A DNA stretch of 9,362 nt from Clostridiales bacterium (GCA_004553575.1 SFLA01000042.1:1-9362); one strand, 5' to 3'; counted from the stretch's first letter, positions 1 to 7,578 are shown. The notes: generated from the sequence alone by a model not told the origin. Program-made: numbers and translations.

Positions 1-1122
1 GATCAGACCTTCACGGCTACGGTTGATCCCTCCGACATAACCCTTATGAAGGACGGCAGCGTCTGGTGCAAGACCGTGGACGGCGTTATGATCGTCAAAG
101 ACGGCCGGGAAGTTCATTATCACGAATTTGGCAGCGATTGGAAATACGACGATTCGACCCATTGGCATGAATGTGCCTGCGGAGAAAAAGCTGATAAAGA
201 ATATCACACCTTCGGTGACTGGACAGACAACGGAGACGGAACGCATGCGCGTACCTGCGCTGTCTGCAACAAGACGGAAACCGAAGACCACACTTATTCG
301 GATTGGGAGGATGACGGAACCGGCGTGCTTACCCGTAGCTGCACGGATTGCGAAAGCACCGAAACCGCATATCTGCTTACGGTAAAATATGTTTATTCCG
401 ACGGCAGTACCGCAGCCGAAAGCTATACCCGTATATGCTTATCCGGATATGAGTATTCGGTCACTACGCCGAGTCTTAAGTGGAGTACTCCCGATGTTGC
501 GAGCGTTGAGGGCGAAATAGGCACTTCTCCCGTTACCGTGACCGTAACTTTCGCTCCGAACACAACCGGCTGGCAGTCGGAAGGGGAGTATATTCTCCAC
601 TACGATGCAATTACCGGAATACCGTATATCGGCGGACATGAAATCAACGGAAAGAATTACACCTTCGATTCCGACGGACACCTTACTGGACCGGTTGACA
701 TATCCGATTGCACCTTCGAATATGAAGATACCGCGGTGTATTACGGGAAAGAGATAACTCCGGAGGTAAAGGTAACCTTCAACGGAATCACTCTTACCGA
801 AGGTAAGCACTACACGCTTACGTATACCGATAACAGCGCTTGCGGATACGCAAAGATAACCGTTACCGGTCTGGAGCTGTTCGACGGAAGCGAAAAGACG
901 CTTGATCTTACGATATATCCGCAGTACGGCGACGTAAATATGAACGGATCGCTCGACGCGGGAGATTATCTTATGACGAAGCGTGCATTCCTGGGTACAT
1001 ATACTCTTAATGAAATGCAGCTCCGCGCTGCCGATGTAAACCGCAACGGCAAGCTCGATGCAAGCGACTATCTTATGATAAAGCGCGCGTTCCTCGGAAC
1101 CTATGTAATACCTCAGGATTAA
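1..1122 (+). CDS. Dockerin-bearing modular secreted/surface protein, C-terminal part (5' end outside window)
   Basis: The reading frame is open from base 1, so this is the C-terminal ~373 residues of a longer protein; the first in-frame ATG at 46 is internal and has no Shine-Dalgarno. Numbering residues from base 1, the modules run in order. Three Cys/His repeats have a 28-residue period (C58-x-C60, C86-xx-C89, C114-xx-C117, with H69 and H97 following the first two). A MucBP-like beta segment lies at ~125-188, a short glucan/choline-binding-like stretch (NGKNYTFDSDGHLTG) at ~216-230, and an Ig-like module of the 'GxxYTLTYTDN...G.A.ITVTG' type at ~234-309. A type I dockerin follows, with two calcium loops (D311-D322 and D345-D356), each ending in DYLM.KRAFLGTY. 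Dockerins bind cohesins on scaffoldins or cell-surface anchors, so the protein is probably exported and docked. No catalytic domain is visible here; it may lie upstream. Dockerin call is firm; the other module names are by pattern recognition. Confidence 0.9.
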   Translation, partial: DQTFTATVDPSDITLMKDGSVWCKTVDGVMIVKDGREVHYHEFGSDWKYDDSTHWHECACGEKADKEYHTFGDWTDNGDGTHARTCAVCNKTETEDHTYSDWEDDGTGVLTRSCTDCESTETAYLLTVKYVYSDGSTAAESYTRICLSGYEYSVTTPSLKWSTPDVASVEGEIGTSPVTVTVTFAPNTTGWQSEGEYILHYDAITGIPYIGGHEINGKNYTFDSDGHLTGPVDISDCTFEYEDTAVYYGKEITPEVKVTFNGITLTEGKHYTLTYTDNSACGYAKITVTGLELFDGSEKTLDLTIYPQYGDVNMNGSLDAGDYLMTKRAFLGTYTLNEMQLRAADVNRNGKLDASDYLMIKRAFLGTYVIPQD

Positions 1123-1142
1123 AGAAATACATTAAAAGCAAT

Positions 1143-1173
1143 GAAGGGCGGAGCCATAACGGCTTCGCCCTTC
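1143..1173 (+). terminator. Hairpin terminator after the dockerin gene
   Basis: A 13-bp inverted repeat (GAAGGGCGGAGCC / GGCTTCGCCCTTC, one G-U pair) encloses the 5-nt loop ATAAC and begins 20 nt after the stop codon. The following tract (GGTGATTTGTG) is only weakly T-rich, so it is a strong hairpin with a poor U-tract. Position and stability favour a terminator that also separates this gene from the his promoter. Confidence 0.7.
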
Positions 1174-1238
1174 GGTGATTTGTGCAAACAGCACTTACAT
1201 AGCGGGCGTAAATGTTAATATACCGGCAAAATAACCCG

Positions 1239-1267
1239 TTGACTTTAGCACGCTAACGTGATAATAT
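1239..1267 (+). promoter_or_regulatory. his operon promoter
   Basis: The -35 is TTGACT (1239-1244). A 17-nt spacer leads to a -10 reading TAATAT (1262-1267), preceded by the extended -10 dinucleotide TG at 1259-1260. A perfect TATAAT also sits at 1265-1270, but at an unfavourable 20-nt spacing from the same -35. Transcription would start near 1275-1280, leaving a leader of only about 20-25 nt before the first gene. That is too short for a T-box or an attenuator, so control is probably at initiation. Confidence 0.75.
1242..1259. promoter_or_regulatory. Putative operator, 18-bp imperfect palindrome in the his promoter
   Basis: The core TTAGC-AC-GCTAA (1245-1256) is an exact inverted repeat around a 2-nt centre. 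The symmetry extends outward (AC at 1242-1243 against GT at 1258-1259) with one mismatched pair. It fills the spacer between -35 and -10, the usual place for a repressor site. A further TAGCG at 1270-1274 is the inverse of CGCTA at 1251-1255 and might be a second half-site. The adjacent gene encodes a TrpR-family protein, and TrpR itself binds an 18-bp palindrome, so autoregulation is the natural inference. Binding is not shown by the sequence. Confidence 0.5.
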
Positions 1268-1300
1268 AATAGCGTAATAAACGATCGGAGGAGAGCACAG

Positions 1301-1594
1301 ATGGGATTCCCCAGAAACGAACAAACCGACGAGCTGTTTGCGGCAATTCTTTCTCTCGGCGATATCGACGAATGCTACCGTTTTTTCGAGGATATCTGTA
1401 CGGCGAAGGAGCTTAAGGAGATAAGCAGCAGGCTGTGCGTGGCAAGGCTGCTCGACCGCGGCGAATCCTATATGGACGTCGTATCCCAGACCGGGGTAAG
1501 CTCGGCAACCGTCGGCAGAGTAAAACGCTGTCTCGAATACGGTACCGGGGGGTACAGATCGGTTATAGAACGCCTGAACGAAAAGGATAAGTAA
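1301..1594 (+). CDS. yerC: TrpR-family regulator of the YerC/YecD (HisR-like) group
   Basis: At 97 residues this matches the length of the small TrpR-like YerC/YecD family. The family pattern is clear: LFAAILSL at 12-19, ECYRFFEDICT at 24-34, the R44-L-x-V-A-R49-L-L segment, then a helix-turn-helix at ~56-78 containing TGVSSATVGRVKRCL, and the closing YGTGGY at 80-85. Like TrpR it should be an all-helical dimeric DNA-binding protein in the cytoplasm. The start ATG has GGAGGAG (1287-1293) 7 nt upstream. It is the first gene of the his operon and its stop overlaps the hisZ start by one base (TAATG). By analogy with TrpR and from its position it is probably the histidine-responsive repressor of this operon, acting at the palindrome in the promoter; the effector is inferred. 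It is sometimes called hisR in Gram-positive bacteria. Family assignment is secure, the regulatory role less so. Confidence 0.9.
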   Translation: MGFPRNEQTDELFAAILSLGDIDECYRFFEDICTAKELKEISSRLCVARLLDRGESYMDVVSQTGVSSATVGRVKRCLEYGTGGYRSVIERLNEKDK

Positions 1595-2688
1595 TGAACA
1601 AACTTCTTAAAAACGACGAGCGCGTGTTCTTCGGGCTTCGCGCATTGTACGAATCGTACGGATATACAAGGTATAAGGTAAGTAAATTCGAGGAATACGA
1701 TTTCTTCGCTCGTAACCGCCGCATTCCGTCAGGCGGACACATTCTCACATTTACCGACACCGACGGACGTCTTATGGCTCTTAAGCCGGACGTCACGCTG
1801 TCAATAGTAAAAAACACGGAGAATACGGGTACCACCCGTAAAGTGTGTTATTCCGAGAATGTTTACCGTGTTCCGCACGGGGGAAGCGGTTTCCGCGAAA
1901 TGATGCAGACCGGTCTCGAGTGTATCGGCGTTCTCGACCCGTATTCGGTCGGCGAGGTAATAATGCTCGCATCGGAGAGCCTGCGAATGATAAGCAGCGA
2001 TTATGTGCTCGATGTTTCCGATCCGGGCGTGATAACCGGTGTTCTGAATGCCGACGGTATTGGCGGCGAGGAAGCCGTCTGCGTAATGCGCGCCTTCGGC
2101 TGCCGAAGCCCGCATCTGCTGGCTTCCGCTTGTAAAGAAGCCGGAGTGTCATCCCGCGCCGAAGAGATATTGTCAAAGCTCCTGGAAATATCGGGTCCTC
2201 TCGGCGATGCGATAGTAAGGGTCTCCGCGCTTTCGCTTCCCGGGGAATGTCACGCGCCGTTAGCTTCGCTTTCGGATTTATACTGCTGTATACGCGAATA
2301 TCCGGTAAATGAACCCAGGCTTAATTTTTCGGTTGTTAACGATATGGATTATTACAGCGGAATTGTGTTCCGCGGATATATTAACGGAATAGCCTCCGGA
2401 GTCCTTTCCGGCGGCAGATATGACAGCCTTCTGCGCAATATGGGCGTAAGCGGTCAGGCAATAGGCTTTGCGGTTTATCTTGACCAGCTCGAGCGTTTTC
2501 TGCTTCCGGTATCCGAAAGTGACGCCGATGTGCTGGTACTTTACGGCGCCGATACGGATCCGCGTTTGGTTATACGTACCGTGTCCGACATAACCGCGGG
2601 GGGAAAAACCGTTCGTGCGCAGCGCGATACCGCCGACGGACTGTCCTGCGGCACGGTTATTGACCTGAGAGGAGGAGCGACACGTTGA
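1594..2688 (+). CDS. hisZ: ATP phosphoribosyltransferase regulatory subunit HisZ
   Basis: HisZ is a catalytically inactive paralogue of the class II histidyl-tRNA synthetase core. It assembles with short-form HisG into the active, histidine-inhibited ATP phosphoribosyltransferase. The 364-residue product shows the synthetase-like elements: FEEYDFF near 31-37, a motif-2-like segment (YSENVYR at 86-92 and GFREMMQTGLECIG at 99-112), DMDYYSGIVF, and GGRYDSLL at 273-280. About 60 residues after that (VLVLYGADTD...) form a truncated alpha/beta tail rather than a full anticodon-binding domain, which with the neighbouring short hisG argues against a true HisS. AAGGA at 1583-1587 serves as ribosome site inside the previous gene; the start overlaps its stop by 1 nt, and the 3' end overlaps hisG by 4 nt. 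The length is slightly short of the ~390 usual in bacilli. Assignment is confident. Confidence 0.93.
   Translation: MNKLLKNDERVFFGLRALYESYGYTRYKVSKFEEYDFFARNRRIPSGGHILTFTDTDGRLMALKPDVTLSIVKNTENTGTTRKVCYSENVYRVPHGGSGFREMMQTGLECIGVLDPYSVGEVIMLASESLRMISSDYVLDVSDPGVITGVLNADGIGGEEAVCVMRAFGCRSPHLLASACKEAGVSSRAEEILSKLLEISGPLGDAIVRVSALSLPGECHAPLASLSDLYCCIREYPVNEPRLNFSVVNDMDYYSGIVFRGYINGIASGVLSGGRYDSLLRNMGVSGQAIGFAVYLDQLERFLLPVSESDADVLVLYGADTDPRLVIRTVSDITAGGKTVRAQRDTADGLSCGTVIDLRGGATR
2671..2677 (+). promoter_or_regulatory. Ribosome binding site that fixes the hisG TTG start
   Basis: GGAGGAG lies inside the last codons of hisZ, 7 nt before a TTG at 2685. There is no ATG nearby in the hisG frame, and the next methionine would remove the conserved N-terminal LPKGRLG segment. 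The TTG must therefore be the start. Confidence 0.85.
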
Positions 2689-3320
2689 AAGATTATATAA
2701 GCGTCGCACTTCCCAAAGGAAGACTCGGCGACCGCGTATACAGTATGTTTGAGTCGGCTGGTTATTCCTGTGAAAGCATGCGCATCAACGACAGAAGACT
2801 CGTGTTTGAAAACCCGGATGCCGGGATAAGATTTTTCCGTGTAAAGCCCACCGACGTTGCAATATATGTCGAGCGTGGAGCGGCGGATATCGGAATCGCC
2901 GGTAAGGATGTGCTTCTTGAGTATTCACCGGACGTATATGAGCTGCTCGACCTTAAAACCGGAATCTGCCGCATGTGTGTCTGCGGAATGAGCGATTTCC
3001 GCGACGATCGCTCCCGAACGCTGCGTGTGGCTACCAAGTTTCCGAACCTGGCGCGCAGATATTACGACGAGCGCAGCCGCGAAATTGACATTATAAAACT
3101 TAACGGATCGATCGAGCTTGCGCCTATACTGGGGCTTTCAGACGTAATCGTCGATATAGTCGAGACGGGCAGGACGCTTGCGGAAAACGGTCTTACAGTG
3201 CTGGACACCGTGCTCCCGATAAGCGCCCGGCTTATTGCCAACAAGTCGGCATGCAGGTTCAAGTGGGACGGTATATCCGCCGTCTGCGAAAAAGTAGGGA
3301 AGGAAGCGGATAAACAATGA
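2685..3320 (+). CDS. hisG: ATP phosphoribosyltransferase catalytic subunit, short form (HisG)
   Basis: This enzyme catalyses the first committed step of histidine synthesis, ATP + PRPP to phosphoribosyl-ATP + PPi. The 211-residue length marks the short form, which lacks the C-terminal ACT-like regulatory domain and depends on HisZ, encoded just upstream. Diagnostic segments are ALPKGRLG near the N-terminus, GAADIGIAGKDVL in the middle, and the PROSITE-type signature ending in the PRPP-binding loop DIVETGRTL (157-165). Translation starts at TTG, which shares the sequence TTGA with the hisZ stop, so hisG is probably translated by ribosomes finishing hisZ. This suits equal production of the two subunits. 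The end overlaps hisD by 4 nt (ATGA). Very secure. Confidence 0.96.
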   Translation: MKDYISVALPKGRLGDRVYSMFESAGYSCESMRINDRRLVFENPDAGIRFFRVKPTDVAIYVERGAADIGIAGKDVLLEYSPDVYELLDLKTGICRMCVCGMSDFRDDRSRTLRVATKFPNLARRYYDERSREIDIIKLNGSIELAPILGLSDVIVDIVETGRTLAENGLTVLDTVLPISARLIANKSACRFKWDGISAVCEKVGKEADKQ

Positions 3321-4594
3321 GAATAGTACAGTATTCCGGTTCCGACAGCGAACGCCTGGAAATGAGCGAAGCGGTACAGAGCGATGTTCGTCTTTCGGTG
3401 TCGGAGATAATACAAAGCGTTCGCGAGCGCGGAGATACCGCCGTAAGAGAATATACCGCTAAGTTTGACGGTTTTTCGCCCGAAAATCTCGAGGTCACAG
3501 CGGAAGAGACGGCCGCCGCATTCGATTCGGTGCCTGCAGATCTGCTCGCAGCTCTCCGCCGCGCCTGCAGAAACATACGCGAATTCCATTCAAGGCAGAT
3601 CAGGGACGGCTTCTCATTTGTTAATCCCGACGGAATTACCGTCGGCCAGAAGATAACGCCTATCGCGAAGGTCGGGCTTTACATTCCCGGAGGCACTGCC
3701 AGATATCCCTCGTCTGTGCTCATGAACGCGATTCCGGCGTCAATAGCCGGTTGCAGCGAGATAATAATGGTTTCGCCTCCGTCGGAATCGGGGGACATTC
3801 CTCCTGTAATACTCGCCGCAGCAAAGCTTGCCGGGGTACACAGGGTTTTCCGTGTCGGCGGGGCTCAGGCAGTCGCCGCGCTCGCCTACGGTACCGAGAG
3901 TATACCAAAGGTGGATAAAATCGTAGGTCCCGGTAACGCCTATGTTGCCGAAGCGAAAAGACAGGTATTCGGCGCGGTCAGTATTGATATGATTGCCGGC
4001 CCGAGTGAAATACTGATTATAGCCGATGCGGAATCCGACCCGCGATTTGTCGCAGCCGACCTGTTGAGTCAGGCTGAGCATGACCGCAGGGCGTCGGCGG
4101 TGCTTATAACCGATTCATATCCGCTCGCCGAAGCCGTTTCAGCCGAGGTCGAACGACGGCTCTCCGTTCTTCCGCGGGAAGGTATTGCGCGCGAATCCAT
4201 CGAATCGAACGGCAGGATAATAGTCGTGCCGGATATGGATACCGCGTTCGAAGCAGCGAATAAACTTGCACCCGAACACCTCGAGCTGTGTCTCGACGAT
4301 GCGGAAAAGTATCTCGGCAGGGTAAGCAACGCCGGATCTGTATTCCTCGGCAGGTACTGTCCGGAATCGCTCGGCGATTATCTCGCCGGACCCAATCACA
4401 CGCTTCCGACAAGCGGTACCGCACGGTTTTCAAGTCCGCTGAGCGTTGACGATTTTATAAAAAAGACTCAATATATTTGCTGTTCCCGCAATGATCTGTC
4501 CGGTGTGGGCGGAGATATCGCGCTGATGGCGAGATCGGAGGGGCTCGAGGCGCATGCCCGGGCTGCTCTTGTACGGACAGGTGATATACAATGA
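3317..4594 (+). CDS. hisD: Histidinol dehydrogenase (HisD)
   Basis: HisD carries out the last two steps, NAD-dependent oxidation of L-histidinol through histidinal to L-histidine, as a zinc enzyme in the cytoplasm. At 425 residues it has normal length. All key positions are present. The zinc ligands expected from the E. coli enzyme (Q259, H262, D360, H419) correspond here to Q252, H255, D354 and H413, and the catalytic Glu-His pair corresponds to E320-H321 in LAPEHLEL. H361 lies in GPNHTLPT. The spacing between these residues matches E. coli to within one. Other hallmarks are YIPGGTARYPSSVLM, GGAQAVAALAYGT and the GPGNAYVAEAKRQVFG segment. It starts within hisG (ATGA overlap) with AGGAAG at 3301-3306 about 10 nt ahead, and ends in another ATGA overlap with hisC. 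Confidence 0.97.
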   Translation: MRIVQYSGSDSERLEMSEAVQSDVRLSVSEIIQSVRERGDTAVREYTAKFDGFSPENLEVTAEETAAAFDSVPADLLAALRRACRNIREFHSRQIRDGFSFVNPDGITVGQKITPIAKVGLYIPGGTARYPSSVLMNAIPASIAGCSEIIMVSPPSESGDIPPVILAAAKLAGVHRVFRVGGAQAVAALAYGTESIPKVDKIVGPGNAYVAEAKRQVFGAVSIDMIAGPSEILIIADAESDPRFVAADLLSQAEHDRRASAVLITDSYPLAEAVSAEVERRLSVLPREGIARESIESNGRIIVVPDMDTAFEAANKLAPEHLELCLDDAEKYLGRVSNAGSVFLGRYCPESLGDYLAGPNHTLPTSGTARFSSPLSVDDFIKKTQYICCSRNDLSGVGGDIALMARSEGLEAHARAALVRTGDIQ

Positions 4595-5655
4595 GCAGGT
4601 ATATTTGCGATACTCTGGCATCGCTCGCGGTATATACACCCGGCGAGCAGCCGCAGGGCAGGGAATATATAAAGCTTAATACCAATGAATCTCCGTATCC
4701 GCCTACGCCCGGAGTGATTTCGGCGGCGGGAAAAGCAGCAAACACGCTTAATCTCTACTGCGATCCCGAATGCCGTGCTCTGCGCGAAGCGGCAGCCGAA
4801 TCCTTCGGAGTAAGTCCGGAGAATGTTTTACCGGTAAACGGTTCGGATGAAATACTGTATTTTGCCTTCCGGGCCTTCGGCGGCGCCGGCAGAAGCGCCG
4901 TTTTTGCGGACATAACCTACGGGTTTTACCCCGTATATGCGGCCGTGACCGGCACTGCGGCGGTTATAAAACCGCTTAAACCCGATTACACGCTCGATCC
5001 GTCAGATTATATCGGAGCGGACGGAACGGTATTCATTGCGAATCCCAACGCGCCTACAGGAATCGCTCTGCCTGTATCGGAGCTGGAGCGGATAATCGCC
5101 GGGAACCCGGACAACGTGGTTGTTATCGACGAGGCTTACGTTGAGTTCGGAGCGGAAAGCTGTATCGGCCTTATACGAAAATACCGGAATCTGCTTGTAA
5201 CACGCACCTTTTCGAAATCCCATTCGCTTGCAGGCGCCCGTCTCGGCTTCGGGGTGGCGTCCGAGGAGCTTATTGCAGATCTTAATAAGGTTAAGTATTC
5301 GTTAAACCCATACAATGTCAACAGCATTACGCAGGCGATCGGAATTGCGGCTTTCCGCGACGGAGAAGCTTTTGATTCGTACTGCAAAAAGACGGCGGAG
5401 GTTCGCGGTTATTTAAGCTCAGAGCTTGTTTCGCTGGGATTTTCGGTGCTTCCGTCAAGCGCAAACTTTGTTTTTGCGGAAAAAGACGGAATGAGCGGCG
5501 AGGAACTTTATCTATGTCTTAAGGAGCGCGGAGTGCTGGTAAGACACTTTGCGTCTCCCCGGATAAAGGACCGCCTTAGGATAACAGTCGGCACGCGGGA
5601 ACAAACAGACAAGCTCATTGCCGCACTTAAAGATGTATTATCCCGAAAGGATTGA
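4591..5655 (+). CDS. hisC: Histidinol-phosphate aminotransferase (HisC)
   Basis: HisC is a PLP-dependent fold type I (class II) aminotransferase that converts imidazole acetol phosphate and glutamate to histidinol phosphate and 2-oxoglutarate. The 354-residue length is typical. Visible landmarks are NTNESPYPP near the N-terminus (substrate and phosphate recognition), DPEC.ALREA, NPNAPTG at 151-157, the cofactor-binding D180 and Y183 in IDEAYVEF, and the Schiff-base lysine K209 in TFSKSHSLAGARLGF. The C-terminal R-I-T-V-G-T segment fits the substrate-binding arginine. AGGTG (4579-4583) lies 7 nt before the ATG, and the start overlaps hisD by 4 nt. HisC-like enzymes sometimes act on aromatic keto acids as well, but placement between hisD and hisB makes histidine synthesis the main role. 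Confidence 0.95.
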   Translation: MSRYICDTLASLAVYTPGEQPQGREYIKLNTNESPYPPTPGVISAAGKAANTLNLYCDPECRALREAAAESFGVSPENVLPVNGSDEILYFAFRAFGGAGRSAVFADITYGFYPVYAAVTGTAAVIKPLKPDYTLDPSDYIGADGTVFIANPNAPTGIALPVSELERIIAGNPDNVVVIDEAYVEFGAESCIGLIRKYRNLLVTRTFSKSHSLAGARLGFGVASEELIADLNKVKYSLNPYNVNSITQAIGIAAFRDGEAFDSYCKKTAEVRGYLSSELVSLGFSVLPSSANFVFAEKDGMSGEELYLCLKERGVLVRHFASPRIKDRLRITVGTREQTDKLIAALKDVLSRKD

Positions 5656-5659
5656 GATT

Positions 5660-6247
5660 ATGAGAACGTCGGAAATTAAACGAAGCACCTCCGAAACAGA
5701 GGTGTCGGTAAAGCTCTGTGTCGACGGGACGGGACGTTCGGTCATAAACACCGGAGTAGGATTTTTGGACCATATGCTCACCCTTTTCGCAGTGCACGGC
5801 AGATTTGACCTTGAAGTAACCTGTACCGGAGATACTGTTATTGACGATCATCATTCGGTGGAGGATATAGGAATTACTCTCGGACGGGCGTTCGATCAGG
5901 CGTGCGGTGACAGACGCGGAATAACACGCTATGGCAGCACATGGCTTCCGATGGACGAGGCACTTGTGCTGTGCGCCGCAGATGTGTCCGGGCGAAGCTG
6001 CCTCAGATTCGGCGTTAAAATGCCCGCCGAAAAGGTCGGCTCTTTCGATACCGAGCTGGTTGAAGAGTTTTTTACTGCATTCACCCGCGAATTTCCCATT
6101 TCACTTCATTTTATTCTGCAGTACGGAACCAACACTCACCATATAATCGAGGCTGTTTTCAAGAGCTTTGCGAGAACGCTTTCGGCATGTCTCGCGGCGG
6201 ATTCCCGCTGTCCGGACACTATACCCTCAAGCAAGGGAGTATTGTAA
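5660..6247 (+). CDS. hisB: Imidazoleglycerol-phosphate dehydratase (HisB, dehydratase only)
   Basis: The enzyme dehydrates imidazole glycerol phosphate to imidazole acetol phosphate and is a manganese enzyme forming a 24-mer in characterised members. The 195-residue product is the monofunctional form: there is no N-terminal HAD-type histidinol-phosphatase domain as in E. coli HisB. Metal-binding motifs are duplicated as expected, FLDHM at 35-39 with DDHHSVED at 62-69, and a second NTHHIIE at 158-164. The ATG at 5660 is chosen because it follows the hisC stop by 4 nt, has GAAAGG at 5645-5650 about 9 nt ahead, and gives an N-terminus of standard length. An in-frame ATG at 5618 would add 14 non-conserved residues inside hisC. 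The stop overlaps the hisH ATG by one base. Confidence 0.96.
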   Translation: MRTSEIKRSTSETEVSVKLCVDGTGRSVINTGVGFLDHMLTLFAVHGRFDLEVTCTGDTVIDDHHSVEDIGITLGRAFDQACGDRRGITRYGSTWLPMDEALVLCAADVSGRSCLRFGVKMPAEKVGSFDTELVEEFFTAFTREFPISLHFILQYGTNTHHIIEAVFKSFARTLSACLAADSRCPDTIPSSKGVL

Positions 6248-6864
6248 TGACCGTCATAGTCGATTACGGAGCGGGAAATCTGTTTTCGCTTAAGAGCTCA
6301 CTGCATATGATCGGAGCCGAGGCCGTTGTTTCCTCCGATCCGTCGGATATTCTGGCGGCCGACCGTGTAATACTTCCGGGCGTAGGTGCGTTCGGAGATG
6401 CGGCAGAGCTTCTTCGCCGCGGAGGGCTCGACCGCGCAGTGACCGAAAAGGCGCTGTCCGGCGGGTATATTCTCGGTATATGTCTCGGTATGCAGCTTTT
6501 GTTCGATCGCAGTTTCGAAGACGGAGTTCATAATGGCTTGGGGCTTATCCCGGGAGACGTAGTACCGATAAAACCTCGGCTTCCGTCGGGGTACAAGGTT
6601 CCTCATATAGGCTGGAACTCGCTGGAATTTCCTTCGACGCGCAGTCCGCTTTTTGCTTCGCTGAACAGCGGTGAATACGTTTATTTTGTGCACAGCTTCT
6701 TCGCCGATTGCGATTCGGCATTCATATCGGCGCGAACCGATTACGGAATTCCCCTTACCGCCGCCGTTGAGCGCGGAAACGTGATGGGCTGTCAGTTTCA
6801 CCCCGAAAAGAGCGGAAAAGCCGGACTTCGGATACTGAAAGCGTTTTGTGATATGAGGTCATGA
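6247..6864 (+). CDS. hisH: Imidazole glycerol phosphate synthase, glutamine amidotransferase subunit (HisH)
   Basis: HisH is the class I glutaminase that releases ammonia from glutamine and channels it into HisF. The 205-residue length is normal. The triad is intact: nucleophile C79 in GICLGMQLL, and H185 with E187 in FHPEKSG. The oxyanion-region motif PGVGAF spans 44-49, and YVHSF-like YFVHSFF is present. The ATG at 6247 fits the conserved VIVDYGAGN start and has AAGGGAG (6233-6239) 7 nt upstream; an earlier in-frame ATG at 6187 would add 20 unrelated residues encoded within hisB. It overlaps hisB by 1 nt and is separated from hisA by 3 nt. Its partner hisF is two genes downstream, the classical H-A-F order. 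Confidence 0.96.
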   Translation: MTVIVDYGAGNLFSLKSSLHMIGAEAVVSSDPSDILAADRVILPGVGAFGDAAELLRRGGLDRAVTEKALSGGYILGICLGMQLLFDRSFEDGVHNGLGLIPGDVVPIKPRLPSGYKVPHIGWNSLEFPSTRSPLFASLNSGEYVYFVHSFFADCDSAFISARTDYGIPLTAAVERGNVMGCQFHPEKSGKAGLRILKAFCDMRS

Positions 6865-6867
6865 CAT

Positions 6868-7578
6868 ATGATTGTTTTACCTGCAATAGATATTTACGAC
6901 GGCAAGGCGGTAAGGCTGCTTCGCGGCGATTACGCTCAGATGACCGTATACGGTGATCCTTTGGACTTTGCGGTACGGTTTGCCGCATCCGGAGCCGAAT
7001 GGCTTCACCTTGTCGATCTTCGCGGCGCACGTGACAGCGGCACGCCTGCGTTTTCCATGGTATCCGATATTATCTCGGAAACCGGACTTAAAGTCGAGAT
7101 CGGAGGCGGCATCCGCACCGAAAATGATATCGAACGGTATCTTGCCGCGGGCGCGTCCCGGATTATTCTCGGAACTGCCGCGGTAGGGAACGGCGGATTT
7201 CTTTCAAGAGTATGCCGCGAATACGGTGATGCCGTCGCTGTCGGCGCGGATATCAACAACGGCTGTATCGCAGTGAAGGGGTGGACGGAAAGCTCGTCCG
7301 TAACTGCCGACGAGTATTTCCACTATCTCTCCGGGTCGGGAGTCGGAACCGTTATCTGCACGGATATATCGAGAGACGGTGCAATGCGCGGCGCGAATCT
7401 CGGGCTTTACCGCAGAATTACTTCGGATTTTCCGATGCGTCTTATTGCTTCCGGAGGTGTGTCCGGTATTGACGATGTACGTGCGCTGAAAGAAATCGGT
7501 GTGTACGGAGCGATAATCGGCAAGGCATATTATACCGGCGCAATAGACATAGCAGAGGCACTGGAGGCGGCTGTATGA
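6868..7578 (+). CDS. hisA: ProFAR isomerase (HisA)
   Basis: HisA performs the Amadori rearrangement of ProFAR to PRFAR on a (beta-alpha)8 barrel. The 236-residue product has the two catalytic aspartates expected at the two half-barrels: D8 in LPAIDIYDGKAVRL and D128 in VGADINNG. The phosphate-binding glycine motifs are IGGGIRT in the first half and IASGGVSG in the second, and TDISRDGAMRG provides the other active-site loop. HisA and HisF are ancient duplicates; PAIDIYDGK rather than PCLDVKNGR makes this HisA. A dual HisA/TrpF (PriA) role is typical of actinobacteria and is not suggested by anything here. GAGG at 6855-6858 precedes the ATG by 9 nt. The end overlaps hisF in ATGA. Confidence 0.95.
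   Translation: MIVLPAIDIYDGKAVRLLRGDYAQMTVYGDPLDFAVRFAASGAEWLHLVDLRGARDSGTPAFSMVSDIISETGLKVEIGGGIRTENDIERYLAAGASRIILGTAAVGNGGFLSRVCREYGDAVAVGADINNGCIAVKGWTESSSVTADEYFHYLSGSGVGTVICTDISRDGAMRGANLGLYRRITSDFPMRLIASGGVSGIDDVRALKEIGVYGAIIGKAYYTGAIDIAEALEAAV

Noticed and set aside
1182..1194. Small GTGC/GCAC hairpin after the dockerin terminator
   Set aside because: Only 4 bp with a 5-nt loop, expected by chance.
1123..1300. T-box riboswitch or histidine leader-peptide attenuator upstream of the operon
   Set aside because: The promoter lies only about 30 nt before the first start codon; no run of His codons, T-box motif or antiterminator structure is visible.
1594..2688. Histidyl-tRNA synthetase (HisS) rather than HisZ
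   Set aside because: It is too short, lacks a complete anticodon-binding domain and sits next to short-form hisG, which requires HisZ.
5618..5659. Longer hisB start at an in-frame ATG within hisC
   Set aside because: It adds 14 residues not seen in the family; the ATG at 5660 has a suitable ribosome site and standard spacing from the hisC stop.
6187..6246. Longer hisH start at an in-frame ATG within hisB
   Set aside because: It adds 20 unrelated residues before the conserved VIVDYGAGN start, while the ATG at 6247 has AAGGGAG 7 nt upstream.
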